NCBI GenBank assembly: GCA_007258455.2
Contig: VDFB02270651.1
Coordinates: 487,108,376 to 487,172,375 of the forward strand
Source: Sequoia sempervirens
Lineage: Eukaryota; Streptophyta; Pinopsida; Cupressales; Cupressaceae
DNA: 64,000 nucleotides
Reading direction: 5' to 3'
The translations under genes and the position numbers were made by a program. Shown one piece after another: positions 12,588 to 23,189 of this stretch (the stretch's first letter is position 1; each line of letters starts with the position of its first letter). The notes beneath the pieces are model-generated. The model was not told where the DNA came from. It worked only from the letters and a program-made list of their open reading frames with translations, and did not search any database.

Positions 12588-14249
12588 TTTTGTATTTTTT
12601 CATTTTGTTACTCATATGTGGTTGTCATTGATGTCAACACTATTAGCATTGTTGCATTAGAAGTTGTATATGTCGAGGATACTGAGAAAATTGTAATAAG
12701 AAGTGCTACAGGTTGCCAGTGGTGAAGTGAAATTTAGTTTGATGGTGTGATTAGTATGTTGAATATCTATTGTTTTGGACTAAAGGGTTTCTTTTTTAGT
12801 ATAACTAGTTTATCTGCATCAAGTTTTAGAGATCAGCAAGAAAATTTGATCAAGTTATGAAGATTTGTATTCTAACAACTCTTTTGTTACTTTAGTTTGT
12901 GTTCCTCAATGAAGACCATGTGATTTCTATAAGTTTAGTTGTTGTGGATGATTCTATGGTTTTTCATGGTGTTTTTGTATGTTTTTATTTTTTTCTCTAT
13001 CTATGTTGCACATTTGCATTGATTGTTGTGCTCATGATATGATATTTTCTCTTGTGTGTTCATATTTTTCATGTTCATGGCCGACTAGGTGTTGAAGCAT
13101 GTTGTGGATCTGAGGAGAAATTAATTGAATTATTTTTGTGTTGGAGTTGTTAATTTGGGTCTTCACTATGATGTGGTTGACCTTGGTTGATTCACATGAA
13201 AAATATTTATTTTTTTCACCAACAGTTTGTATTCATTTTATTATATCTTTGCAGTCGACTTGAAATGATTTAATTTCTTATTGTGGATATATAAGATCAA
13301 TTGCTTATTAAAATTGAAGTGTGAAAGTGTGAAGTGTGTGAGTCCTATGCTTGAATATTGTTTAGATCATTTGAAGGAAGAGCAGAGTGTGAAGAAGAGT
13401 GAAGAAGAGCAAAGAAGAGTATGAAGAAGTGTTCATGTGCTTAACTGGAATTGTAATCAGGCATTAGTAGATGCTATTTTCTTAGTTCAAAATCAAGATG
13501 ATTTTTGTTGGTGTGAATAATTGTCTTGTACCTAGCTAATTCATTCACTAGGTAATTAGGGGACATATTCACATGGTTAAGTTTACTTAGGTAAAAGATT
13601 CTTTATAGAAGCTTATTTGGCTTATCTGGAACTTATCTTATCTAGCTAGGATGCATCATTTCCTAGGTGATTAGGTTGTTGGTTGTATCATGTCATAGGA
13701 TTATGATATTTGTCAACATCATGTTCATTCCTATCTCTCAAACTTGCCCATATAAGCAAGGCATCTCATGTACATTTGATATCAAGCAATAGCAATTCAT
13801 CCATCAATCAATCTTACATTGTGAATCAAGCTTTCTTGCCATTCTCTCTCTTGTGGAAGTGGATTTGGTTGCAACTGATCTTGGGGGTGTTGAGGAGTCA
13901 CCATTAACTCCTACAATTTTAATCCAAATCTTTCCATAAGATAGTGTGTCTTCCTTTGTAATTGAGCAGTGAGCTCTAGGCAGTGTTCCTGAATGCATGT
14001 GCATTCCCCATTTATTCTTCCTATACTTTTAATAGGTTATAATCTTGTGTACTGACCTCCACCATGGTTTTTCCCCTAACAAGGTTTCCATTTAAAAATC
14101 TTGGTGTTATTTGTGTTTCTAATGTGTTGATTGTTTGTAGTTTATTATTCATTCATCAGATTTGAGATTAAGTTAAGTTTGAAAAGTTAAATATTCTATG
14201 ACAACTGATTCATCCCCCATCTTAGTTTCCTATCCTTGTTTTTCCATCA
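12588..14249 (+). repeat. 5' LTR of copia-2, interrupted
   Basis: 1662 bp, against 1250 bp for the 3' LTR. The difference is the insertion at 13506-13915 plus its duplicated target. It ends CCATCA where the partner ends CCAACA. Confidence 0.88.
13506..13915. mobile_element. Solo LTR nested in the copia-2 5' LTR
   Basis: This 410-bp segment starts TGTTGGTGTG and ends CTCCTACA. It is flanked by perfect 5-bp repeats ATTTT (13501-13505 and 13916-13920). The 3' LTR of copia-2 (near 18840) lacks it and gives the empty site. TG...CA ends with a 5-bp duplication and no primer site or coding region fit a solo LTR left by recombination. A small TRIM-type element is the alternative. Confidence 0.82.
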
Positions 14250-14251
14250 AT

Positions 14252-14264
14252 TGGTATCAGAGCA
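14252..14264 (+). other. Primer binding site of copia-2 (initiator tRNA-Met)
   Basis: TGGTATCAGAGCA lies two bases after the 5' LTR. It matches the site in copia-1 and the standard initiator tRNA-Met complement. Confidence 0.93.
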
Positions 14265-14304
14265 GGTTCCTTTGAAGAAGTTTAAAAGCTTGAGGTGATC
14301 TGAG

Positions 14305-15190
14305 ATGGAATCATACAAGAAGGACAGTCCTAGATTTGATGGAACAAATTACTCTCTATGGAAAGCAAGAATGGAGTGCCATTTGAGGTGTATTGGTGAA
14401 CCCTTCTGGAAGATTACAAAGAATAGATATATTATTCCTTAGAATTTTCCTTCCACTCTTGATAATATTAAAGAGGTTGAGACTAACATCAGGCTTATTG
14501 AAGCTTTTTTGAGTTCTCTAAAGGATTTGGAAATGACAAATGTGATGGATCTGAAGAAATCTCTTGAGTTCTGGAAGAAGATAGAAATTTTTTATGAAGG
14601 AGATGCACCTGTGAAGGTTTCTAAGCTACAAATTTTGAAAGGAAAGTATGAATCTTTCAAGATGTGTGAAGATGAAAATATTTATTCTTTTATGAAAAGA
14701 GTATATGAACTTGTGATGGGTATTAGATTTGTTTGTGGTACCTTGGATGAACAATAAATTGTAGCTAAATTGCTCAAATCATTTCCTCCCTCTTACAAAT
14801 CAAAGGCTCATGCTATTGAAGAGATCAAAATTATAACAAATGTGACAAGAGATATGCTAATTGGTAAGCTTGCGGCCTTTATGTTGAGTGAATTTGGTGA
14901 TTCTTCTCCCAAGAATGAATCTGCATTTAATTCCTCTGTATTCAAAAGAAACAAGCAAAGATATGAACTAGGAGAAATTTCTAGAAGACATTCAAGTATG
15001 AGAAAGAGATGAAACAACTTGAAGATGAAGAAAGAGAGGGAGAAGAGTTGGAAGCACTAATTCTGAAGAAAGAAGGTAGAGGACAAGGTAGGTATAAATG
15101 AAAGTTTCCTATTAAATGTTTCTCTTATAGTAAAATAGGCCATTTTGCTTCAAGGTGACCTGAAAGCGTTCCTAGGTCTAAGCCTAAAAA
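14305..15190 (+). pseudogene. Copia-2 gag, broken
   Basis: The frame begins at the ATG at 14305 (MESYKKDSPRFDGTNYSLWK), the typical copia gag opening DGTNY..WK. It continues through the UBN2-like gag body (EFWKKIEIFYEG, and the YSFMKRVYELV region). Stops occur near 14441, 14755 and 15010. A zinc knuckle near 15110-15160 reads KCFSYSKIGHFASR: the second cysteine is replaced by tyrosine and the last by a stop or shift, so RNA binding is probably lost. Acidic and basic linkers follow. Confidence 0.82.
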
Positions 15191-15230
15191 ACCTAGATTT
15201 CAAAAGAAATGCTATTATGCTGAAGAAGGT

Positions 15231-15695
15231 GTGACTAATGAAGAATCTGATAAAGAAAATGGAAATGAAGATGAATGGGCTTTCATTGCTATCAAGGAAA
15301 ATTGTTTGGTCGATATTAAGTCTGCTAAAGTTGAGAAATCTCTTGCAACCCAAATTAAAGAAAAGGATGAGTGGGTTATTCACAACGAATGCTCACATCA
15401 TATTACTAGTGACAAAAGAAAATTTGTAAGTCTAAAGAAATATGATGGTGGGGTTGTAAGATTCAAAGATAACAATGTTAGTGTGATTTGTGGCAGAGGA
15501 TCTATTTGTCTTGGTGATAAGCATAATACTGATAATGTCCTTTATGTTGAAGGCTTGAATCATAACCTGTTGAGTGTTGGAAAGATGGTGGACAAGGGTA
15601 ATCTTCAGTTCAAAGATGGAAGATGTAGGATACTTGGAAATTCTAGAAATGAAATTGCTTCAAGTACAAAGACAAGAGGTAATTTTTTCACTTGA
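15231..15695 (+). pseudogene. Copia-2 protease / pre-integrase segment, active site lost
   Basis: A 154-residue open stretch. The family has D-S-G-C-S-H-H-(M/T)-T at the protease active site. Here the segment reads WVIHNECSHHITSDK, so the catalytic Asp is Asn and one residue of the triplet is deleted. The pre-integrase pattern LYVEGLNHNLLSVGKMVDKG follows and is well preserved. The processing enzyme would be dead, although this stretch is among the longest open frames in the element. Confidence 0.8.
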
Positions 15696-15719
15696 GTGCT
15701 GCTAATATAAGTTGTTTAA

Positions 15720-16745
15720 TTGCTCAAGTAGATGAAATTTGTTTATGGAATAGGAGGTTATGTCATGTGAACTTTGATAACATTGTCAAGTAATCTCCAC
15801 TCAAGTAGTAAGAGATCTACCTAAGCTAGTGAAACCTACTAACACAATATGCAAGGAATGTTAGATTTGAAAATAGACTATAGTTTCCTTTCAAATATAA
15901 CACCTTCATTCTAATCGAATACTAGAGTTTGTGCATACTAATTTGTGCAGTCTCTCTAGAATCAGAAGTCTACAAGGAGAAAGGTACTTTATGCTACTTA
16001 TTGATGATTACTCTAGGATGATATGGGTTACTTTCTTAAGAGAAAAATGTGAAGAATTAGAGAAGTTCAAAAGTTTCAAATCTATGGCAAAGAATGAGAC
16101 AAGTCTGAAGATGAAATTCCTAAGGTCAGACAGAGGTGGCGATTTCACCTCCTGGGAGTTCAATTCTTTATGTGAAGAGCATGGAGTCAAAAGATAGTTA
16201 TCTACTCCCTGAACCCCTCAACAAAATGTTGCAGAGATAAATAAAAGAACAATACTATATGTTGCTAGAAATACGATGTTGGAAGGAAATGTGCCTCACA
16301 TCTATTAGAGAGAAGTTGTAAGCACTATTGTGTACACTCTAAACCGAGTAAATTTCAATGGTATTTCTGGTAAGAATCCTTTTAAGTTGTGGTTTGGTTA
16401 TAAGCCTATTGTTAAATATTTCAATATGTTTGGAATCAAGTGTTATATTAAGAGAGATGAGGACATAGGAAAGTTTGATGCTAGGAGTGATGAAGGAATA
16501 TTTCTAGGTTACTCTACTGAAAGCAAGGCTTACTGGTGCTATAATAGAAGATTGAGAAAAATGGTTGAAAGTGAAAGTGTGAGAGTTGATGAGGACTCTA
16601 CTAGATCATCCAAATATTGTGAATATGACTCAGATGACCAACAAGTTAGTACAAACAAATGGAAGAATGCTCAGACACAAAATCAAGTTCATATTGTTTC
16701 GGTAAATCAAGATAGTCGGAAGGAGAGACAAGTGGAAGTGTAGAA
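15720..16745 (+). pseudogene. Copia-2 integrase, broken
   Basis: At 15931-16197 the core reads YFMLLIDDYSRMIWVTFL (first Asp) and FLRSDRGGDFTSWEF (second Asp). The usual E of GGEF is replaced by D. A stop near 16197 splits the core, and the third catalytic region (about 16200-16260) is degraded. The 16330-16743 frame holds the integrase C-terminal part (PFKLWFGYKP, DEGIFLGYSTESKAYWCYN), ending in a spacer rich in charged residues. Confidence 0.82.
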
Positions 16746-16779
16746 GAAATAAAAAAAGAACTATAAGTGTGAGAGAATC

Positions 16780-17630
16780 CTAAAATTTTGAGGTATGTAA
16801 AGATAAATCATTCTAGAGATCAAATTATAGGAGATAAGAATAAAGGTGTGTAGACTAGAAGAAGGTTTGCAGAAGAGTCTTGTCTAATTTCCAAGACTGA
16901 ACCTAACAATGTTAATGAAGCTTGTAATGATGATTCTACTTAGGAAAATCAAACAAGATACATTCCAATGATTGGTAGATTACTCTAATTGACTCAAACT
17001 AGAGCAAACATCATGAATTTTGTGTGTATGGTTGCTAGATATCAAGCTAATCCGAAAGAATCTCATGTGACTATTGTAAAGAGAATTTTCAAATACCTGA
17101 AAGGAGTAGTTGATTTTGGGCTTTGGTATCCTAAAGATGATGATCTTATCTTGAGTTCCCATACTAATGCAGATTGGGTAGGAGACTTAGATGAAAATAA
17201 AAGCACTAGAGGTGGTTCCTTCTTCCTAGGGAAGAATCTAGTGTCTTGGTTGAGTAAAAAGAATAATTTCATTTCCCTATCTACTACTGAGGCAGAGTAT
17301 ATTGCTATTGCAAATAATTGTACTCAAGTGTTGTGGATGAAAGAGATGTTGAAAGATATCAGAGTAGTATATGATGAACCTACTACCATATACTATGACA
17401 ACTCAAGTGCAATAAACATATCAAAGAGTCCAGTTCCACACTCTAAAAAAAAGCATATATCAATCAAGTTTCACTTCCTGAGGGAGAAAGTGAGTGAGAC
17501 AAAAGTCAGACTGGAATATGTGCCTACCAAAGAACATATTGCAGACATTTTCACCAAGTTGTTTCTAAAGGATAATTTTGGGTATCTCAGATGGACATTA
17601 GGGGTGATTACCCCTCTTGATCAGAACTAA
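16780..17630 (+). pseudogene. Copia-2 RNase H with RT core deleted upstream
   Basis: A 213-residue open frame, 16989-17630, holds a nearly complete copia RNase H: NADWVGDLDENKSTRGG (catalytic Asp), LSTTEAEYIA (catalytic Glu), YDNSSAINIS (Asp), and the C-terminal HISIKFHFLREKV and VPTKEHIADIFTK. Immediately upstream, from an integrase-side spacer (to about 16960) the sequence jumps to IPMIGRLL, the post-RT linker. The roughly 0.7 kb that should encode RT, including YVDD, is absent. It therefore depends on another element's RT. Confidence 0.85.
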
Positions 17631-17775
17631 GGATGCATTGGTTTGCATCAATCTATGCACTTCATGATCATATTTTTATCTAGATTGATGTTGATGGTTA
17701 ATACTCAAGGGGACTAGTCAGATGTGCAGATATGTGGTTCAGAGCTTGTATGTTGGAACATAATGCTTATCTTTT

Positions 17776-17928
17776 CCATTGATGTCAAAGGGAGGGAAGA
17801 GCAATTTGAAAAATCTCTCTAGAAGAAAAGATTTGAGGAGAAGAGTAAGAACCTAAGGGGGGGTAAGTTTAGTTATGTTGATGGTATTTTCCACATCATG
17901 TGTTTCCATCAATGCCAAAGGGGGAGAT
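17776..17928 (+). other. Polypurine tract of copia-2 and upstream twin
   Basis: CCAAAGGGGGAGAT at about 17914-17928 directly precedes the 3' LTR and serves as the plus-strand primer. A sister motif, TTGATGTCAAAGGGAGGG, lies upstream at about 17780-17797. Copia-1 has the same twin arrangement. Confidence 0.75.
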
Positions 17929-19178
17929 TTTTGGATGTTGTGGTTGTGTTGCTATTATGTGGTTGTCATTGATGTCAACACTATTATCATTGTTGCATTA
18001 GAAGTTGTATATGCCAAGGATATTGAGAAAATTGTAATAATAAGTGCTACAAGTTGTCAGTGGTGAAGTGAAGATCATTTTTTCAGTGTTATTAGTACAT
18101 TGATGATATATTGTTGTGGGCTAAATATTTTCTTGTTGAGTATATCTAGTTTATGCACATCAAGTTTTAGAGATTCATGAGAAGATTTGATCAAGTTATG
18201 AAGATTTGTATTTTGACAATTTTTTGTTACTTCAGTTTGTGTTCCTCAATGAAGACCATGTGATTTCTTTAAGTATAGTTGTTGTGTATGCTTCTCTAGT
18301 GTTTTATGGTTTTTGTGGATGTTTCTAGTTCATGCTCTACTTGTGTTGCACATCTGCATTGATCGTTGTGCTCGTGATCTAAGATTTTCTCTTGTGTGTT
18401 CATGTTTTTTAAGTTCATGGCCGACTAGGTGTTGAAGCGAGTTGTGGATCTTCAAGGAGAAATTAATTCAAGTGTTGTTCTATTGGAATTGTTAATTTTG
18501 TTCTTCACTATGTTGTGGACAACCTTGGTTGATTTGCATGAAAAATATTTATTGTTTTGGGCCAACAGTTTGTATTCATTTTATTATTTCTTTATGGCCG
18601 ACTTGAAGCGGTTTAATTTCTTGTTGCAGATATATAGGAGTGATTTCTTATTTGAATTGAAGTGTGCAAGTGTGAAGTGTGTGAGTCCTATGTGTGAATA
18701 TTTATTCAGATCATTTCGAGGTAGAGCAGAGTGTGAAGAAGAGTGAATAAGAGAAAAGAAGAGTATGAAGAAGTTTTCATGTGCTTAATTAAAATTGTAA
18801 TCAGGCATTAGCATATGCTATTTTCTCAGTTCAAAAAATGGATGGTTTTAAGCCAAATCTTTCTATAAGAAAGTATCTATTCCTTTGTAATTGAGAAGTG
18901 AGCTCTAGGAAGTGTGCCTAAATGCATGTGTATTCCCCATTTATTCTTCCTATGCCTTTAATAGGGTATAATCTTGTGGATTAACCTCCACTATGGTTTT
19001 TCCCCTAATAGGGTTTCTACGTAAAAATATTGGTGTTCTTTGTGTTTCTGATGTGTTGATTGTTTGTGGTTTATTATCCATTCATCAAATCTAAGATTAA
19101 GTTAAGTTTGAAAAGTTAAATATTTTGTGACAACTGATTCACCCCCCCTCTCAGTCATTTTTCCTTGTTTTTCCAACA
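17929..19178 (+). repeat. 3' LTR of copia-2
   Basis: A 1250-bp LTR matching the 5' LTR without the solo-LTR insertion. It begins TTTTGG, probably a mutated TGTTGG, and ends CCAACA, followed by the TCTCA target duplicate. Confidence 0.88.
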
Positions 19179-19183
19179 TCTCA

Positions 19184-19605
19184 TACTTTGCTTACTGTCA
19201 ATGAATGTTCATGAACATGCATATAATGGTCAACCAGTAGTAATCTAGAGGTTAATTTAGCTAAGTCATTATTTTTTATCAGTTTTGAGTTAACATAGTA
19301 ATATTTGATTAGTAAGAGTTTATTTATAGTCTAAGTTGTAGCTACTCATAGCCATTAGTTATAGTTATTTCTTTTATTGTTTTGTAATTTTGTGAATTTC
19401 TAGTATCTAGAATAACTTGAATAGGATAGCTTGGGTAGTTTTAAGTCTCTGAAGGGATATACAATGCTACACCATTACAAGTTTACAAACCTTGGGTAGA
19501 AATTTTAATGTAGTCTTTATAGTGTTGAGTGGATTGTTCAATTAGATAAACCTTTGAATTGTGTAGTTTCTACCAAGTTTACAATACATTAGTTTAGACT
19601 CTACA
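19184..19605 (+). repeat. 3' part of an older gypsy LTR
   Basis: This sequence runs to ...CTACA and then, four bases on, to an Athila-type primer site, so it should be the end of a 5' LTR. The copia-2 insertion cuts it on the left. Its start may lie in the unexplained stretch before 12583, which I could not confirm. Confidence 0.5.
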
Positions 19606-19609
19606 TTTT

Positions 19610-19627
19610 TGGTGTTGTTGTTGGGGA
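19610..19627 (+). other. Fossil gypsy primer binding site (tRNA-Asp type)
   Basis: TGGTGTTGTTGTTGGGGA equals the well-known plant Athila-type site TGGCGCCGTTGCCGGGGA with all five of its cytosines changed to T. It stands after CTACATTTT, which is the usual context of that site. From 19628 to 19936 there is no coding sequence I can support. Confidence 0.65.
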
Positions 19628-19936
19628 TGGTGCTATCTTTATAGAATTATTTTTGCAAGATTTCATAGTTTACATTTTGTTTTCAACATTAGGACTGTTA
19701 TACTTAATCTTTTTCAACACTAGAAGATGCACTAACATTGTGCAGGACCACTACTAAATAAAGCCATATTTCATGTAGGTAGAGGTGGAGAGATTCTTTG
19801 GGTAGATTCCTTCCCTCTTCATGCCAAGAAGCTTTAGTAGAAATTGGTGAGTCAACTACACAAAGGAAGGGTAATACGGTTATGTGCAGGATCATGATGG
19901 ACCAAAAAGTGGCAATATGATAGGTATGTGGCTGGT

Positions 19937-21137
19937 TGATCCGGAGGATCTTCATCAAAAATTGAAGTTTCTCTTTTATCTTTAGAATTGGCATCATCAA
20001 AAAAAGGGAAAAAATCAAAGTTGTCAAAACTGGCCAAAGTTAGCACCATTGTGCAGTGCTCATTGTCACGATTTTGGTGAAGTTCATTTCATGAAAAATG
20101 GAGTCTGTATGGTGAAGTTATGGAAGGTCAAAATTAGGGTCAACCCGATGATGTCAGCACCTAGTTAGCACAATGGCCAATCAGCCCTTGACACTTGGAA
20201 TCTCCTCAATCCTCCATTTGGAAAATATTTTGGGAAAAAAAATAATTCAAAAAAAAAAATCAAAATCAAAATAAAACAAAATACATAAAAATTATGTATA
20301 TAAATAAACTCCTAATAAAGTGGGATAAACCCACCCATTAAGGGGGGCGCCCACATTTAGTGGGAAGCCACCCACCATATGGGGGGTGACCCACATAGTG
20401 TGGAATGCCACCCATGTAATAGGGGGCGAACCACATAAAGTGGGGCGCCACCTAAACATGGGGTGGCCCACACTTTGTGGGGAACCTCCCATATAGGTGG
20501 AATCCCCATTTTAAGGAGCTTTTTAATATTTTTTCCTAAAACAAATAAATTTTCCACCCCTACAAAAATAAATCAACATGATTTGGTAACAACAAAAGCC
20601 TGGATCATAAAATAAGGGGCTAGAAAATTTTTTATGGGTATATTATTAAAATTTTCTCTATGTTGGGGAGATAGAGTTGTTAATTGGTTTTACACAAATT
20701 TTAACATGTAATGTAATATAAAAAGGGGTACGATGGGGGGTGTAAGTTAAGTGATTTTGGAAGGAATTTTTGGAGGAATTATTGAAGTGTTGGAGAGATA
20801 ATTTTGCTATTCATGTATGTCGGGAGAATGCCAGAATTTTGTCATGCTTGAAGGGAAGAGCTTGCAAGTTGATGTAATGCCAATTTTTTTAAGATTTCAA
20901 TTGGATCGGTCTACTCATTGGAGAGGGACCCGAAGATAATCATTTTTATGACAAACTTCATTATCAATTTGTTTGCATTCTCTATTTCTCTCTATCATTC
21001 TAATCTTTCCTTAATCTCTTTGTAATTTGGTTAATTTAATTTCATTGAGTGTTGAATTTCATTTAAGTACTTTTGAATTTTAAATTGTAATCATTAAGCA
21101 TTCTTCAAGTAATTGTCTTAGATCCTAAATCAGATCA
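19937..21137 (+). repeat. 5' LTR of gypsy-1
   Basis: 1201 bp, TGATCCGG...AGATCA. It carries the hairpin array at about 20320-20510. It is nearly collinear with 25943-27146. Confidence 0.92.
20320..20510. repeat. Array of short CCCAC/GTGGG hairpins in the 5' LTR
   Basis: About eight short inverted repeats lie back to back, such as CCCACATTTAGTGGG, CCCACATAGTGTGG, CCACATAAAGTGG and CCCACACTTTGTGGG, with loops of 4 to 6 bases. This GC-rich island sits in AT-rich sequence. The same array is in the 3' LTR. ORFs across it, on the minus strand, are only translations of the repeat. Confidence 0.8.
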
Positions 21138-21140
21138 AAT

Positions 21141-21152
21141 TGGTATCAGATT
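21141..21152 (+). other. Primer binding site of gypsy-1 (Met-type)
   Basis: TGGTATCAGATT starts three bases after the 5' LTR. The first ten bases match the initiator tRNA-Met complement. Confidence 0.8.
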
Positions 21153-21273
21153 TGTGTTTTGACTAGCATTGCAGATTCAAATGCTTAAACGCTCCTAGCT
21201 TCAACATGGCAAAGGCAAACTTGAAGAGTATATTCTAGAGATTGGAAGATGAAGAGCTCATTCACAAACACAG

Positions 21274-22330
21274 ATGGCAAATCCAAATGATGGACAAAGT
21301 TCTGAGCTTGGTGAGAAGGAATTTCAGAAGGCTTTTCTCAACATGAAGGCCATGGTAGAAGTCTTATTCCAGGAGAGGCAAGAAAGGATGTAGAGACATG
21401 AAGCTTATGCAGGCAAAGGAAAGAAATCAGGAGATGATCCTGAGCCTCCGAAGACACCTCCCTCTTCTCCTTCTCCCTCTTCTCCTTCTTCTCCTTCTAC
21501 TCATTCTATGCATTTTAATCCTTTTAAGGGTGCACATAAGCCCAAAATTAAACTAGATGTAAAATTTGACTTACCAAAATATTGTGGTGAATTAAATGCT
21601 AAAAAACTAGATGATTGGATTCAACAGGTTGAAGTCTATTGTAGAGTCCAAAACCTCATAGATGATGCTGATAGGATCCAACTTGCTACTTTTTAGTTAG
21701 GGGGTACAACTCTAACTTGGTGGGAGAGTAGGACTAGAGCAGAAATCTCCCAACATGATAAAGTCAACTTGTCTTGGAAAAAAATTGTAAGTGCTCTTAA
21801 AAAGAAATTTTATCCCTTAGGCTACATGCAATAGTTAATGATGAACTGGCAGATGTTTAGGCAAGGGAAAGGTCAGTCTATTAAGGAGTACACTCATGAA
21901 TTTCATAAAAGGGCTATTGTATTAGATGTTCCATTGTACACACAAGATACTTTGTTGAAGTACATAGGAGGTCTTCATTCCTACCTTAGACATTCAATTT
22001 TGGTTTTGAATCCAAATAACCTTGACGATTTTTTTGTCCAAGCTACCCACTTAGAGTCTAGAGGTAAGGGATCATTCAATGATAAGTTTGATAAAAACCA
22101 TCTAAGTTTGAAGGAAATTCTAAGGGTAAAGATAAAGAAAATGATAAAGGTAAAGGAAAAAAGAAAGCCATGGTGAAGAAAGAGGGTGAAAAACCCACAT
22201 ACTCGCATTGTAAGAAAGAGGGGCATGATGAATCGAGGTGTTGGAAATTGCATCCAGAGGCAAGGCCAAAAATATTTGGAGGAAATAAAGGAAAACAAAA
22301 AACTACTACTACTATCATTCAATAGGATCT
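21274..22330 (+). pseudogene. Gypsy-1 gag, broken
   Basis: The frame opens at the ATG at 21274 (MANPNDGQSSELGEKEFQKA). A Pro/Ser low-complexity linker follows at about 21460-21510, then the gag body: DLPKYCGELNAKKLDDWIQQ, then WWESRTRAEI, then QGKGQSIKEYTHEFHKRA. A zinc knuckle near 22200-22245 reads YSHCKKEGHDESRCWKLHPE: the first Cys of CX2CX4HX4C is replaced. TAG stops occur at 21390, 21697 and 21833. Retrotrans_gag function is inferred from these blocks. The start was chosen because it precedes the conserved region in the same frame. Confidence 0.8.
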
Positions 22331-22484
22331 TGGATCTAATTCCGGAGATGAGACAAACATCATTGCTGTCGGGATCTAAGGTAAAGGGAAAGGTATAATT
22401 CTCTCTTCTGATGCAAGTATTTCTAATGCAAGTACAAGTAATGCAAGTAATGTATCCACTTCTAGAGTTGATACACTACTTGAT

Positions 22485-22601
22485 TCACATTTGTGTGGTA
22501 AGTAAAAACACAAAGATTGATACACTATTTGAGAAATAGTGGAATGAATTGTTTCACATTTGTGTGGTAACTAAAAACACAAAGATTGATACACTATTTG
22601 A
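22485..22601 (+). repeat. Tandem duplication of about 69 bp next to the protease
   Basis: TCACATTTGTGTGGTAA at 22485 and 22554 starts two copies of about 48 matching bases, separated by a GAGAAATAG-like linker. A further partial copy (TTGATACACTACTTGATTC) lies just upstream at 22469. It is probably a replication slippage product. It sits immediately before the protease active site and disrupts the gag-protease junction. Confidence 0.85.
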
Positions 22602-22897
22602 TTCAGGTTCTCAAGTCAACTTAATTTCTAAAGAGGTTGTTAAGAAATTAAATCTAACTACTACTCCTCATCCTAAGCCTTATCCACTTGGATGGGTATG
22701 TAATGATGCACAGCTGCAGGAGAAAAAATAGTGCAAAATTGCATTTTTCCATCACTGCTAATTTCATTGATGAAGTAGAAGTAGATGTTGTACCTTTGGA
22801 TATTTGTGGGCTTGTGCTAGGGAGTCCTTATCTATATGATAGAAAGGAAATATTTTATAGGGGGAGAACAAGTATCATCTTTTTAAAGATGGGGTAG
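22549..22897 (+). pseudogene. Gypsy-1 protease, broken
   Basis: The retropepsin would cleave the polyprotein. LFDSGSQVNLIS has the active-site D-S-G at 22600-22608. It is followed by the VKKLNLTTTPHPKPYPLGWV block and DICGLVLGSPYLYDRK, the second conserved loop. A frameshift near 22728 splits the domain in two overlapping frames. Confidence 0.85.
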
Positions 22898-23189
22898 AAT
22901 ACATTATACTTGCACACAATCTAAAGACTAATCTCACACTTGTTAATGCTGGTCAAATGAAAAGGTTAGTCAACTCTAGTAAGAACTTTGTGTTAATGCT
23001 TGTAAAATCCAAAGAGGAAGATAACTTTGGGGAATTTAATGGGTGTGACCCAAAACATAAGGTTGAAATGGTCAAAATTGTTTCTACTTATGATGACTTG
23101 TTTCAGGAACCAAAGGGGTTGCCACCCAAGAGGGAAATACAACATGAAATCTAGCTGCAACAGGATGTGCCATTGCCTAATATTGGCCT

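Larger units (their letters stand above)
12588..19178 (+). mobile_element. Complete Ty1/copia LTR retrotransposon, copia-2, with RT deleted
   Basis: A full-length plus-strand copia element. LTRs lie at 12588-14249 and 17929-19178, flanked by TCTCA duplications (12583-12587 and 19179-19183). A Met primer site and a polypurine tract are present. Order inside: gag, protease, integrase, RNase H. The RT core that belongs between integrase and RNase H is missing. It is related to copia-1: the RNase H segments share a long VTIVKRIFKYLKG block, and both have the same two-base spacing between LTR and primer site. It is non-autonomous because of the RT deletion, a lost protease site and several stops. 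The 5' LTR contains a nested solo LTR. Confidence 0.92.

Noticed and set aside
13710..14004. Overlapping ORFs on both strands near 13.8 kb
   Set aside because: They lie in the solo LTR and its copia-2 LTR flank, with no conserved protein pattern.
20292..20557. Minus-strand ORFs rich in Gly, Pro and Trp across the gypsy-1 LTR (also 26254-26499)
   Set aside because: They are translations of the hairpin repeat and recur in both LTRs, with no codon signal or homology.
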